From contig OZ260072.1 of NCBI GenBank assembly GCA_965284315.1, positions 2,976,001 through 3,040,000 of the forward strand: a stretch of DNA of 64,000 bases, written 5' to 3'. The position numbers were made by a program, and so were the translations under genes. Position 1 is the stretch's first letter, and every line of letters begins with the position of its first letter. Of this stretch, positions 1 through 7,179 are shown one piece after another. Under the pieces are notes generated by a model that made no database searches, had not been told where the DNA came from, and saw only the letters and a list, made by a program, of their open reading frames with translations. This DNA is from PCRC01 sp017848435. Lineage in GTDB: Bacteria > Pseudomonadota > Gammaproteobacteria > Burkholderiales > Burkholderiaceae_C.

Positions 1-1039
1 CTTCCTCTGATTTGGTCGCGCATTCCGCGTCGGCCGCGTTCACGCTGCAACGCACGCGCTTGAGCACCTTCAGCCCGGTTTTGTTGTACAAGCCTTGCTT
101 GGCAATGTCCAAACGGGACTCGCGCAGCATCAAGGTGTATTTGTTGCCGTCCTGTGCGCTCAAGTCCATCCAGGTCTCAGCGGGAATGCTGAGCTCGGCA
201 GCGTCAATCACCTTCTTGGCCCGGTCAAAGTTACTGGACCAGTACTCACGCGACTTTTGCCCAAAACCGGCAGGGAACTTGGCCTGGTTGATCACCATCT
301 GGTAGCTCAGGATCAAGATGGGAAACCGCACCACGGCGCCCTTCTTGCCCACGCCCTTGTAGAGCTCCAGAGGCTTGTAGGCCAGTGCAGGTGCCGCCAC
401 AAAATCCACCGAGCCGTTGTTGAACTTGGTGGAGAAGTTGCTCACGTCGGCGGAAATCGGCTGGGCGCCAATTTTCTGGATCATTACCGCCTGGGCCTTG
501 TCGTAGTCAAAGGCGGCGATCTTCTTGCCGGCCAGTGCCTCGACCGAGTTGATCTTGCGGTCATTCACCACCGGGTAAGCAGCGCCCATGGGCATGATGC
601 CGGCCACTTCGTACTTGCCTTCCACCATCAGCTTGGCGGCCTCCGGACGGGCAAAGGTCTGGATTACGCGGCGCACCACCTCGTAGCTGCCTTCCATGTC
701 AATCTTGCCATTGCGCAGAATGGTGGTGGAGCCCAGCGTGTCAATCGACGCCGAGACGGCGTTGAACTGGCGCGTGCGGAAGCCCATGGCCATCACGCCG
801 TCACACTGGCCGGTGCGAAAATCTTCGGTCGCAACACGCTCATCGGTGTAGGCCTTCAACTCAATCTGTGCGCCATTTTTCTGCATTTCCAGCGCATAGT
901 CCTTGGCTTGGTTGAACACGTCACCGCTATTGCCCAGCAGGTCATAGACACAGACTTTTTGGTTAGCCTGTGCGCTTGCGCCAAAGGCCAGGGCGATGCC
1001 AACAAATGCGGCGGTACGAAGGGATTTGAATGCGTTCAT
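1..1039 (-). CDS. Putative periplasmic solute-binding protein, C-terminus cut by window edge
   Basis: The frame opens with ATG at 1039 after a GAGGAG ribosome site and runs 346 codons without a stop to the left edge, so the 3' end is missing. Residues 1-25 form a Sec signal peptide ending in ASAQA. The mature part begins KVCVYDLLGNSGDVF and carries motifs such as QCDGVMAMGFRTRQF, which I associate with the DUF6091 'putative solute-binding protein' family; that label is from memory. A periplasmic ligand-binding role is inferred. It lies 75 bp downstream of a lipoprotein gene on the same strand, which suggests a transporter-related operon continuing past the edge. The ligand cannot be read from the sequence. 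Confidence 0.65.
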   Translation of the reverse strand, partial: MNAFKSLRTAAFVGIALAFGASAQANQKVCVYDLLGNSGDVFNQAKDYALEMQKNGAQIELKAYTDERVATEDFRTGQCDGVMAMGFRTRQFNAVSASIDTLGSTTILRNGKIDMEGSYEVVRRVIQTFARPEAAKLMVEGKYEVAGIMPMGAAYPVVNDRKINSVEALAGKKIAAFDYDKAQAVMIQKIGAQPISADVSNFSTKFNNGSVDFVAAPALAYKPLELYKGVGKKGAVVRFPILILSYQMVINQAKFPAGFGQKSREYWSSNFDRAKKVIDAAELSIPAETWMDLSAQDGNKYTLMLRESRLDIAKQGLYNKTGLKVLKRVRCSVNAADAECATKSEE

Positions 1040-1114
1040 GAACACTCCTCAAGGAAGCCGCCGTCTGGCGGCAACAAAGTTGATACAGGGCTGACTTGGA
1101 ACTAGGTAAAAGGC

Positions 1115-2191
1115 TTACTTCAGGAATTCGCTCGCATCGATGGTGTCTTTGGCGACTTTCTTTTCGTCCCAGAAAGTTCCCAGGCGGCCAACCGGTGTGC
1201 GCGAGCCGGTGCCGATGGTCCAGTCGCGGTCCGACATCTGCTGAATGGTCGCGCCTGCTGCTTCGTCGATGTAACGGTAGTTTTTGTTGGGCGCGTAACC
1301 TGGTGCCGAAGCAAACCGCTTCACCACCTCGCGGATGCGCTGTTTGTCATCAGTGAAGCCGGCGCTGATGGCGGCCAACACGTGTGGCAAGCGCACGCCT
1401 TGCTGCTCACCCAGAGCCATCGCCTGATTGAAGGTTCCGGCCACGTCTTTGCCTTCAGAGGCACCGGGCACCACGCTCCACACTGTGGCGCGAATGGCCT
1501 GGGGCGTACCCCACCACTTGGCGTTGTCCAGGCAACCCATCGCGAATTCGGCCTTGAGCGGGATGTCGGTTGGCACGTTGACCGCTTTTTCAGCGGCCAC
1601 GTCGTTCACCATGGCCTGCAGGCCGGAGATGCTGCCCAGCAGGTAAATGAGCTGGTCAAAGTCGGAGTTTTTACGGCGGAATTTGGGGCAGGTTTCGCCG
1701 TACTGGAAGCGGTATTTTTTCTCCAGGCTCTGGCGCATCTGCACATAGGCGGCCAGCTGGCGGCGGGCGGAGCGCTCCAGCAAACGCTTGTGGCTGGTGC
1801 GGGCATCTTGCGCATCGGCGGTGCGGCGGTCACGCAGGGCACGCAGGTAGCGCAGCTCTTCGGTGTTGGCGTCGTTGTCGGCACACAAACTGGCCGAGGT
1901 GGACAGGATGGACTCCAGGCCAGACGGGTCACCGTAAAACGAACGGAAAGAGCCAATCAGCGGCACCATGGCCATCGCATGGGTGCAGCCCATGTTCAGG
2001 TCAGACACGCCCAAGACCGGCGGCACCACATTGCGCTCCACCACGCCCAACGCGATGTTCGCTCCACCGCGTTGAAGGGATTGGCACCCCGTCAGCAGGC
2101 CGAAGCCCACGACCGATGCGGCCAACAAAAGGCGGCGGTAAAACGCCAATACGCCACGGGTGGGCTGGAATACCAAGGTGGAACAGGCCAT
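1115..2191 (-). CDS. Exported lipoprotein, TatT-like (TRAP transporter accessory) candidate
   Basis: A lipoprotein signal is clear: a basic FYRR stretch, a hydrophobic run and the lipobox LLTGC, so the mature protein should be lipid-anchored. The remaining ~300 residues are predicted mostly helical and Cys-poor, with motifs such as MGCTHAMAMVPLIGSF and KWWGTPQAIRATVW. The pattern resembles TatT, the helical TPR-like lipoprotein that accompanies some TRAP substrate-binding proteins, and a solute-binding gene follows directly. The TatT assignment is tentative. The start is uncertain: ATG at 2191 is used here (358 aa), but a TTG at 2149 would give a more typical short signal peptide, and neither has a strong ribosome site. 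Confidence 0.5.
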   Translation of the reverse strand: MACSTLVFQPTRGVLAFYRRLLLAASVVGFGLLTGCQSLQRGGANIALGVVERNVVPPVLGVSDLNMGCTHAMAMVPLIGSFRSFYGDPSGLESILSTSASLCADNDANTEELRYLRALRDRRTADAQDARTSHKRLLERSARRQLAAYVQMRQSLEKKYRFQYGETCPKFRRKNSDFDQLIYLLGSISGLQAMVNDVAAEKAVNVPTDIPLKAEFAMGCLDNAKWWGTPQAIRATVWSVVPGASEGKDVAGTFNQAMALGEQQGVRLPHVLAAISAGFTDDKQRIREVVKRFASAPGYAPNKNYRYIDEAAGATIQQMSDRDWTIGTGSRTPVGRLGTFWDEKKVAKDTIDASEFLK

Positions 2192-2351
2192 GGGTGCACA
2201 TTCACGGTAGGTCAACAATTCCCCTTTGGACTGCGGCGGCACCAGGGTTGGTGACCGCCACTGCCAAGGGCACGTGTTCACAACTGCGCTCTACAGACAC
2301 ACACCGCTTGTCACTTCCAGCAGGTGTACATCGTTAGATGTGACATCAAAT

Positions 2352-2367
2352 ACTGATAAATATCAGT
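2352..2367. promoter_or_regulatory. Palindrome ACTGATA-AA-TATCAGT
   Basis: This is a perfect 7-bp inverted repeat with a 2-bp centre, in the AT-rich gap upstream of the leftward lipoprotein/solute-binding pair. It sits 8 bp from a second palindrome (2376-2393). The size and place fit a repressor or activator site, but no regulator gene is adjacent. Operator function is inference. Confidence 0.4.
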
Positions 2368-2375
2368 GATTCAAT

Positions 2376-2393
2376 TTGAACAATTGTGTTCAA
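2376..2393. promoter_or_regulatory. Palindrome TTGAACA-ATTG-TGTTCAA
   Basis: This perfect 7-bp inverted repeat with a 4-bp spacer is the second of two palindromes in the 346-bp gap (2192-2537) between the lipoprotein gene and the hydratase gene. The gap is markedly AT-richer than the flanking genes. I see no gene in it. Confidence 0.45.
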
Positions 2394-2537
2394 AATAGTA
2401 CCATTCGACTTACCGCGAATCCACTCTCGAATACCCTTACACGGTTGTAAGTTTTGACGCTTTTTGTCCGGTAGGCGACACACTTTGGGCGTTGTGTCGG
2501 GTTTTCAGGGCGGCTCTCGCCAGCCCTGAGCACACGT

Positions 2538-3404
2538 TTATTTGAACTGCACCGACACGGCCTGCGCATCTGGCAGCCCGCTGTAGGTCACCACCGCCTT
2601 GAGCCCCGCCTTGGGTGGCAGCAAGGGCGAGAAGGAGCCCAGGCTGATCAAATCGCCCGCCTTCATCGCCAGACCTTCCTTGGCCAGCGCCTCGGCCAGC
2701 CAGACAACGGCATTCAATGGGTGGCCCAGAATGTCGCTGCCCTTGCCTTGCCCCAGCGTGGCACCACCGCCATCGGACAGTGTCACAGTCATGTCGCGCA
2801 GGCCGTCGTGCAAGGCGTAGATTTCAGCGCGCGTGGCGGGCACGGGAATCGGTTTGCCCGCCACGCCCAGCCGGGCGCCGACGTTGATGGCGCTGATGCC
2901 CGGGCCGTTGAGCTTGCCCGGCGCCTGCACCACCAAGTCGGGCAATTCAATGAAAGGAATCACCTGGTCAAGCAGCAGCAGCACTTCCATCGGCGTCTTG
3001 GCCTGGTTGATGGCTTCGCTTTTCACGCGCACCAGCAGATCGGCCTCGAACAGTGGGCGGGCACCAAAGGCCGCTTCGACCTCGGCGCCGTTTTCCAGCA
3101 CCATGCTGTCGAACAGCTTGCCCCAGACCGGCTTGTCGTAGTTGAAGCGTTTTTGCACCGCCGGGTTGGTCAGGCCCGCCTTGTAGCCAACCACGTTGTC
3201 AAACCGCAGTTCCAGCAACGCGGTGAACTTGGCGCGGCTGCAGGCGCCGTCGGCCTCGCTCAGGCCTTCGGGGGTGTCGGCAGGCAGTTTCTCGATCCAT
3301 TTGTCCATCATCGCGCTCGCTTGGGCGTCGGTCAGGCACGTCGCCTGCGCGCCAAAGCTGGCTATCGCCAACGCGACCACGGCAAGGGTATTTTTCGCTG
3401 TCAT
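2538..3404 (-). CDS. Exported 2-keto-4-pentenoate hydratase-like protein (FAH superfamily)
   Basis: The protein has 288 aa, and its ATG follows an AGGAGA ribosome site. It belongs to the MhpD/fumarylacetoacetase-like hydratases: GYKAGLTNPAVQ around residues 73-84 matches the family GrKiGLTs motif. E120-x-D122 and E153 match the spacing of the metal ligands I recall for MhpD (E106-x-E108 and E139), so the metal site looks intact. The odd feature is a Sec signal peptide (residues 1-21, ending FGAQA), which would place the enzyme in the periplasm; characterised family members are cytoplasmic and act in aromatic meta-cleavage pathways. No other pathway gene is nearby. Substrate unknown. Confidence 0.8.
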   Translation of the reverse strand: MTAKNTLAVVALAIASFGAQATCLTDAQASAMMDKWIEKLPADTPEGLSEADGACSRAKFTALLELRFDNVVGYKAGLTNPAVQKRFNYDKPVWGKLFDSMVLENGAEVEAAFGARPLFEADLLVRVKSEAINQAKTPMEVLLLLDQVIPFIELPDLVVQAPGKLNGPGISAINVGARLGVAGKPIPVPATRAEIYALHDGLRDMTVTLSDGGGATLGQGKGSDILGHPLNAVVWLAEALAKEGLAMKAGDLISLGSFSPLLPPKAGLKAVVTYSGLPDAQAVSVQFK

Positions 3405-3464
3405 GCTTGTCTCCTGCTATTAAAGTTTGTTTTTTAACTGTACCCGCTGCCCTGCAGAACGACC

Positions 3465-4601
3465 ATGGCCCTTATCTACTACGTGACACAGATCCAGTTC
3501 GAGTTCGGCGCCATCCAGCTGCTGAAGCAGGAATGCCACCGGGTCGGCATCGGCAAGCCCTTGATCGTGACCGACCAAGGCGTGAAAGCCGCTGGCATCC
3601 TGCAAAAAGCGCTGGATGCACTGCCTGGCATGGCGGTGGCGGTGTTTGACCAGACACCCTCCAACCCCACCGAAGCCGCGGTGCGCGCGGCGGTGGCGGT
3701 GTACCACGCCCAGGGCTGCGACGGCCTGATCGCGGTGGGCGGCGGCTCGGCCATCGACTGCGCCAAGGGCGTCGCCATTGCCGCCACGCACGAAGGTCCG
3801 TTGACGCACTACGCGACCATTGAAGGTGGCTCGCCGCGCATCACCGAACGCGTTGCGCCGCTGATCGCGGTGCCCACCACCAGCGGCACCGGCAGCGAAG
3901 TGGCACGCGGCGCGATTTTGATCGTTGACGACCACCGCAAGCTCGGTTTTCACAGCTGGCACCTGGTGCCCAAAGCCGCCATTTGCGACCCCGAACTCAC
4001 CCTGGGCCTGCCCGCGCGTCTGACCGCCGCCACGGGCATGGACGCGGTGGCGCACTGCATGGAAACCTTCATGGCACCGGCCTTCAACCCGCCGGCCGAT
4101 GGCATTGCGCTCGATGGCCTGGCCCGTGCCTGGGCCCACATCGAACGCGCCACCACCGACGGCAGCGACCGGGAGGCCCGCTTCAACTTGATGAGCGCTT
4201 CCATGCAGGGGGCGATGGCCTTCCAGAAAGGCCTGGGTGCGGTGCATTCTCTGAGCCACAGCCTCGGCGGCGTCAATCCGCTGCTGCACCACGGCACGCT
4301 GAACGCGATGTTCCTGCCGGCGGTGGTGCGCTTCAACGCACAGGCGGAATCCATTCGCAAGGAGCGCCGGCTCGACCGCATGGCCCAGGCCATGGGCCTG
4401 GCTTCAGGCGGCGACATTCCCGACGCCCTCCGCGACATGAACGCCCGCCTTGGCCTGCCCACCGGGCTGGGGGCCATGGGCGTGCAGGCCGACTGGTTTG
4501 GCAAGATCGTCACCGGCGCGCTGGCCGACCACTGCCACAAGACCAACCCGCGCGTGGCAAGTGCCAGCGAGTACGAGGCGCTGCTGGCCGAATCGCTCTG
4601 A
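3465..4601 (+). CDS. Iron-containing alcohol dehydrogenase (group III)
   Basis: This 378-residue protein is full length for the family. The NAD-binding GGGSAID motif is at about 92-98 and PTTSGTGSEV at 137-146. The metal ligands are recognisable: D193 and H197 (GMDAVAH), H261 (HSLSH) and H275/H276 (LLHHG), equivalent to the Asp-His-His-His set of FucO-type enzymes. It should oxidise an alcohol or reduce an aldehyde with NAD(P) in the cytoplasm. It is divergent from the exported hydratase with a 60-bp gap and is followed 20 bp later by a J-domain gene. The substrate cannot be assigned. The ribosome site before the ATG is weak. Confidence 0.9.
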   Translation: MALIYYVTQIQFEFGAIQLLKQECHRVGIGKPLIVTDQGVKAAGILQKALDALPGMAVAVFDQTPSNPTEAAVRAAVAVYHAQGCDGLIAVGGGSAIDCAKGVAIAATHEGPLTHYATIEGGSPRITERVAPLIAVPTTSGTGSEVARGAILIVDDHRKLGFHSWHLVPKAAICDPELTLGLPARLTAATGMDAVAHCMETFMAPAFNPPADGIALDGLARAWAHIERATTDGSDREARFNLMSASMQGAMAFQKGLGAVHSLSHSLGGVNPLLHHGTLNAMFLPAVVRFNAQAESIRKERRLDRMAQAMGLASGGDIPDALRDMNARLGLPTGLGAMGVQADWFGKIVTGALADHCHKTNPRVASASEYEALLAESL

Positions 4602-4621
4602 CACCGACGCGCAGACGCCCA

Positions 4622-5503
4622 ATGGCCGCTTCGGAAACGCACTACACCACCCTGCAGGTGGCACCTGGCGCGTCGGCGTCGGCCATCCGGGCGGCGTACC
4701 GGGCGCTGGCGCAGCGTTACCACCCCGACAAGCACCCGGCCGACGCGCAGCGCGCAGCGGCCCGCATGCAGCGGCTGAACGCCGCTTACGAGGTGTTGTC
4801 GGACCCGGTGCAGCGCGCGGCCTACGACGCCCAACACGCGCCGCCCCAGGGCGTGCTGCACACCCCGGCCGACTTTGACCATCTGGTGGAAGAAGCCTCC
4901 CAGTGGTGGCAAGCCAGCGCCCCGGCGCCGTTGCCGCCGCAAGCCCCGCCGACCCACGCCCCGGTGGCCATGCCCCCACCACTGGTGACCCCCACACCGC
5001 GCTGGCAGCCGCTGGCGCTGGTGGGTTTGGTGGTGTTGCTGCTGGTGGGCTCGGCCCTGTGGGGCCTGTGGCGCGCCAGCACCCACCAGGCGCCGCCCCT
5101 CGCACCCACCGCAGGGGCGCAGCTGCTGGCCGCCGCCCCACCCTTGCCCGCTGCGTCCACACCACAGCAGCTGTACCGGCAGGTGGTGGCCGAACTGGAA
5201 GCCAGGCACCCGGTGCTCAACCCCCGTTCCCCCAGCTACCGCAAAGACCTGGTGGCACAGGCCAGAACCCGGGCCCAGGCCTATGTGCAGCAAGGCCAGG
5301 CCGCCCACGTGGCCCTGGCGCAGGCGGTGCGCGACATGGAGCAGGCGGCACTGGCCAGCACAACCTCGCCGCAGATCACACCGGGCACCACCGTTGCACA
5401 ACGGCTCGCGATCAGTGTGGCGTGTGGCGACCCTCCCACCGAGGGCGAGGTGGCAACGTACCAGGCCTGCGCCCGCCGGGCACTGGCGGGACTGAGGCCC
5501 TGA
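4622..5503 (+). CDS. Membrane-anchored J-domain protein
   Basis: The product has 293 aa starting at ATG 4622 (MAASETHYTTLQ). Residues 5-72 are a J domain with the HPD motif at 34-36 (RYHPDKHP) that stimulates Hsp70/DnaK ATPase. A Pro/Ala-rich linker (about 98-126) is followed by one transmembrane segment (about 131-150). The C-terminal ~140 residues match nothing I recognise and would lie across the membrane from the J domain. There is no zinc-finger or peptide-binding domain, so it is a J-domain membrane co-chaperone rather than canonical DnaJ. It follows the alcohol dehydrogenase gene by 20 bp, but no functional link is obvious. Confidence 0.85.
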   Translation: MAASETHYTTLQVAPGASASAIRAAYRALAQRYHPDKHPADAQRAAARMQRLNAAYEVLSDPVQRAAYDAQHAPPQGVLHTPADFDHLVEEASQWWQASAPAPLPPQAPPTHAPVAMPPPLVTPTPRWQPLALVGLVVLLLVGSALWGLWRASTHQAPPLAPTAGAQLLAAAPPLPAASTPQQLYRQVVAELEARHPVLNPRSPSYRKDLVAQARTRAQAYVQQGQAAHVALAQAVRDMEQAALASTTSPQITPGTTVAQRLAISVACGDPPTEGEVATYQACARRALAGLRP

Positions 5504-5540
5504 AACAGGGGTGCGCGGGGGACGAGGGGGTTGAGCCCGC

Positions 5541-5759
5541 TCAATAGTGCGGCGGCAATTCTTCGCGCGGGTTGCTGGCCATGCCGGTGCTGGCGTCGGG
5601 CAGTTGCTGCCGCAGACGCTGGACCTCAAACACCAGCGCGTCGATCTGGTTTTGCTGGCGGATGATGATCTGGTTCAGCTGCTCGACCAGGTCTTCGGTG
5701 AAGCTGGCCTTGATTTCCAGCTCGGTCAGGCGCTGGTCGGTGCGGTCGGTGGTGTCCAT
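5541..5759 (-). CDS. slyX: SlyX family protein
   Basis: The protein is 72 residues from ATG 5759 (MDTTDRTDQRLTELEIK). It has the SlyX pattern: a short acidic start, a coiled coil of about 45 residues (LTELEIKASFTEDLVEQLN and onward), and the C-terminal PPHY signature. The open frame extends further upstream, but that part reads as low-complexity Gly/Ala and overlaps the neighbouring gene, so the internal ATG is the better start. The function of SlyX is not established. It starts 14 bp downstream of the end of the HD-GYP gene on the same strand. Confidence 0.88.
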   Translation of the reverse strand: MDTTDRTDQRLTELEIKASFTEDLVEQLNQIIIRQQNQIDALVFEVQRLRQQLPDASTGMASNPREELPPHY

Positions 5760-5773
5760 GCCCGGATTAGACC

Positions 5774-7099
5774 CTAGGCCGTCACAGCCGCCTCCTCCGC
5801 CTGGGGCGACCAGCGCAGCCGTGCCGCCAGGTCGTTCACCAGCGCACGCTCCTGCGGCGGCAACAGGTAGGCGTAGGCCTTCTGCTTGCGCGCCAGTTCG
5901 CGCAGCCGCCATTCCAGTTCGCCGACCATGGACATGACCTCCATGTAGACGCCTGCGTCGTGCAGCGTGGCCAGGTCGGCCAGCAGCTGCTCTGGGTTGA
6001 AGGCGTCCAGCCCGATGCTGGAGAACGACGACTGGATGCGCAGCATGCGCTGCAGCCCGGCCTCCAGCATCTGGCGCATGGGCGGTGTGGCCTCGTTCAG
6101 CCGCGCGTCAATCCAGTCACGCGCCTCGCGGAAATGCCGCATCTTCTCGGCCAGCCGCACGATGCGCGGTGCCGCTTCCTGCAGTGGCGCGGCCGAGGCC
6201 AGTTCCACCAGTGTGTCGGGCGCGGCCCGGGCCAGCGTGGCAATGGCCGCCAGCACCGGTGGACTGAACTCGCCTGGCACCAGCCGGTCGGCCATGCGCG
6301 CACGGGTCAGCGGTGCCGGGTCGGACTCGACAATGGCCATCAGCCACTCGGCGGCGGCGAGGATCTGACCGTCGAGCTTGAAGGCACTGCCGCTGACGCT
6401 GCGCGGGTAACCAAAGCCGTCCAGCCGCTCGTGGTGCAGCAGCACCACATTGGCCACCGCCAGGCCCGCGCCTGGCATGTTGCGCAACATGCGGTAGCCC
6501 ACCAGCGGGTGCTGCAGAAACTGCTGCCACTGCGTGTCGTCCAGCGGGGTGCCACGTTGCAGGTAGGCCGGGTCGATGTAGAGCTCGCCCACATCGTGAA
6601 ACAAGCCAGCAATCGCCAGCACACGGTGCCGGTCCACCTCGCCCGGCAACAGGCGGCGCGCCAGCGACAGCGCCAGCATGGCCACGCCCACCACGTGGGC
6701 CAGCCGGTCGTGCCGGCCCTGGGTGTAGACCGTCAGCATCGACTGCATCGGCAGGGTCAGCGTCAGCGTGGCCAGCGACTCGGGCGCGGGCCTGGCTGCA
6801 CCGGGCGTGCACAGGGCGCGCAGCAAGGGGTGGTCTTCCAGCAAGGCGCGGCCCATCGGCGCCAAGGCGCTGGCCTGCAGGCCGCCCAGCACCTGGACGC
6901 AGTCTTCCAGCGGTTTGCGGAGCTGGTGCAGCAGCAGCCGGTCGAGCGCGGCGCCGTCGATGCGGGTGCCCTTGATCAGCAGCGGAATGCCGTTCGCCGC
7001 GACGATGTCTTCGGTCACCACCACCTCGTGCGCATGGGCCACAGCCAGCAGGTGGCTGAGGTAATGGGGGTTGACGTTATCGGCGGTTTCGGTGTGCAT
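5774..7099 (-). CDS. HD-GYP domain protein, probable cyclic-di-GMP phosphodiesterase
   Basis: The product has 441 aa from ATG 7099. An N-terminal region of about 150 residues has no domain I can name. The HD-GYP domain follows, with FHDVGELYI carrying the HD pair and HHERLDGFGYP carrying the HHE...DG.GYP signature. These are the metal and GYP residues of cyclic-di-GMP phosphodiesterases, so hydrolytic activity is plausible. The C-terminal ~150 residues are helical. The longer frame starting at 7189 would overlap the divergent SelD-fusion start, so the internal ATG is preferred. A role in motility or biofilm control is inferred from the family only. Confidence 0.85.
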   Translation of the reverse strand: MHTETADNVNPHYLSHLLAVAHAHEVVVTEDIVAANGIPLLIKGTRIDGAALDRLLLHQLRKPLEDCVQVLGGLQASALAPMGRALLEDHPLLRALCTPGAARPAPESLATLTLTLPMQSMLTVYTQGRHDRLAHVVGVAMLALSLARRLLPGEVDRHRVLAIAGLFHDVGELYIDPAYLQRGTPLDDTQWQQFLQHPLVGYRMLRNMPGAGLAVANVVLLHHERLDGFGYPRSVSGSAFKLDGQILAAAEWLMAIVESDPAPLTRARMADRLVPGEFSPPVLAAIATLARAAPDTLVELASAAPLQEAAPRIVRLAEKMRHFREARDWIDARLNEATPPMRQMLEAGLQRMLRIQSSFSSIGLDAFNPEQLLADLATLHDAGVYMEVMSMVGELEWRLRELARKQKAYAYLLPPQERALVNDLAARLRWSPQAEEAAVTA

Positions 7100-7179
7100 G
7101 GTGTGACAGGGATATCGGCAGCCAGCCGCCGTGCTGTACCCCCAGGTGTCCGCCCGCAGATTCACGTTATAAACAAACG

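Noticed and set aside
5504..5540. Terminator between the J-domain gene and slyX
   Set aside because: The G-rich stretch forms no convincing hairpin with a T-run.
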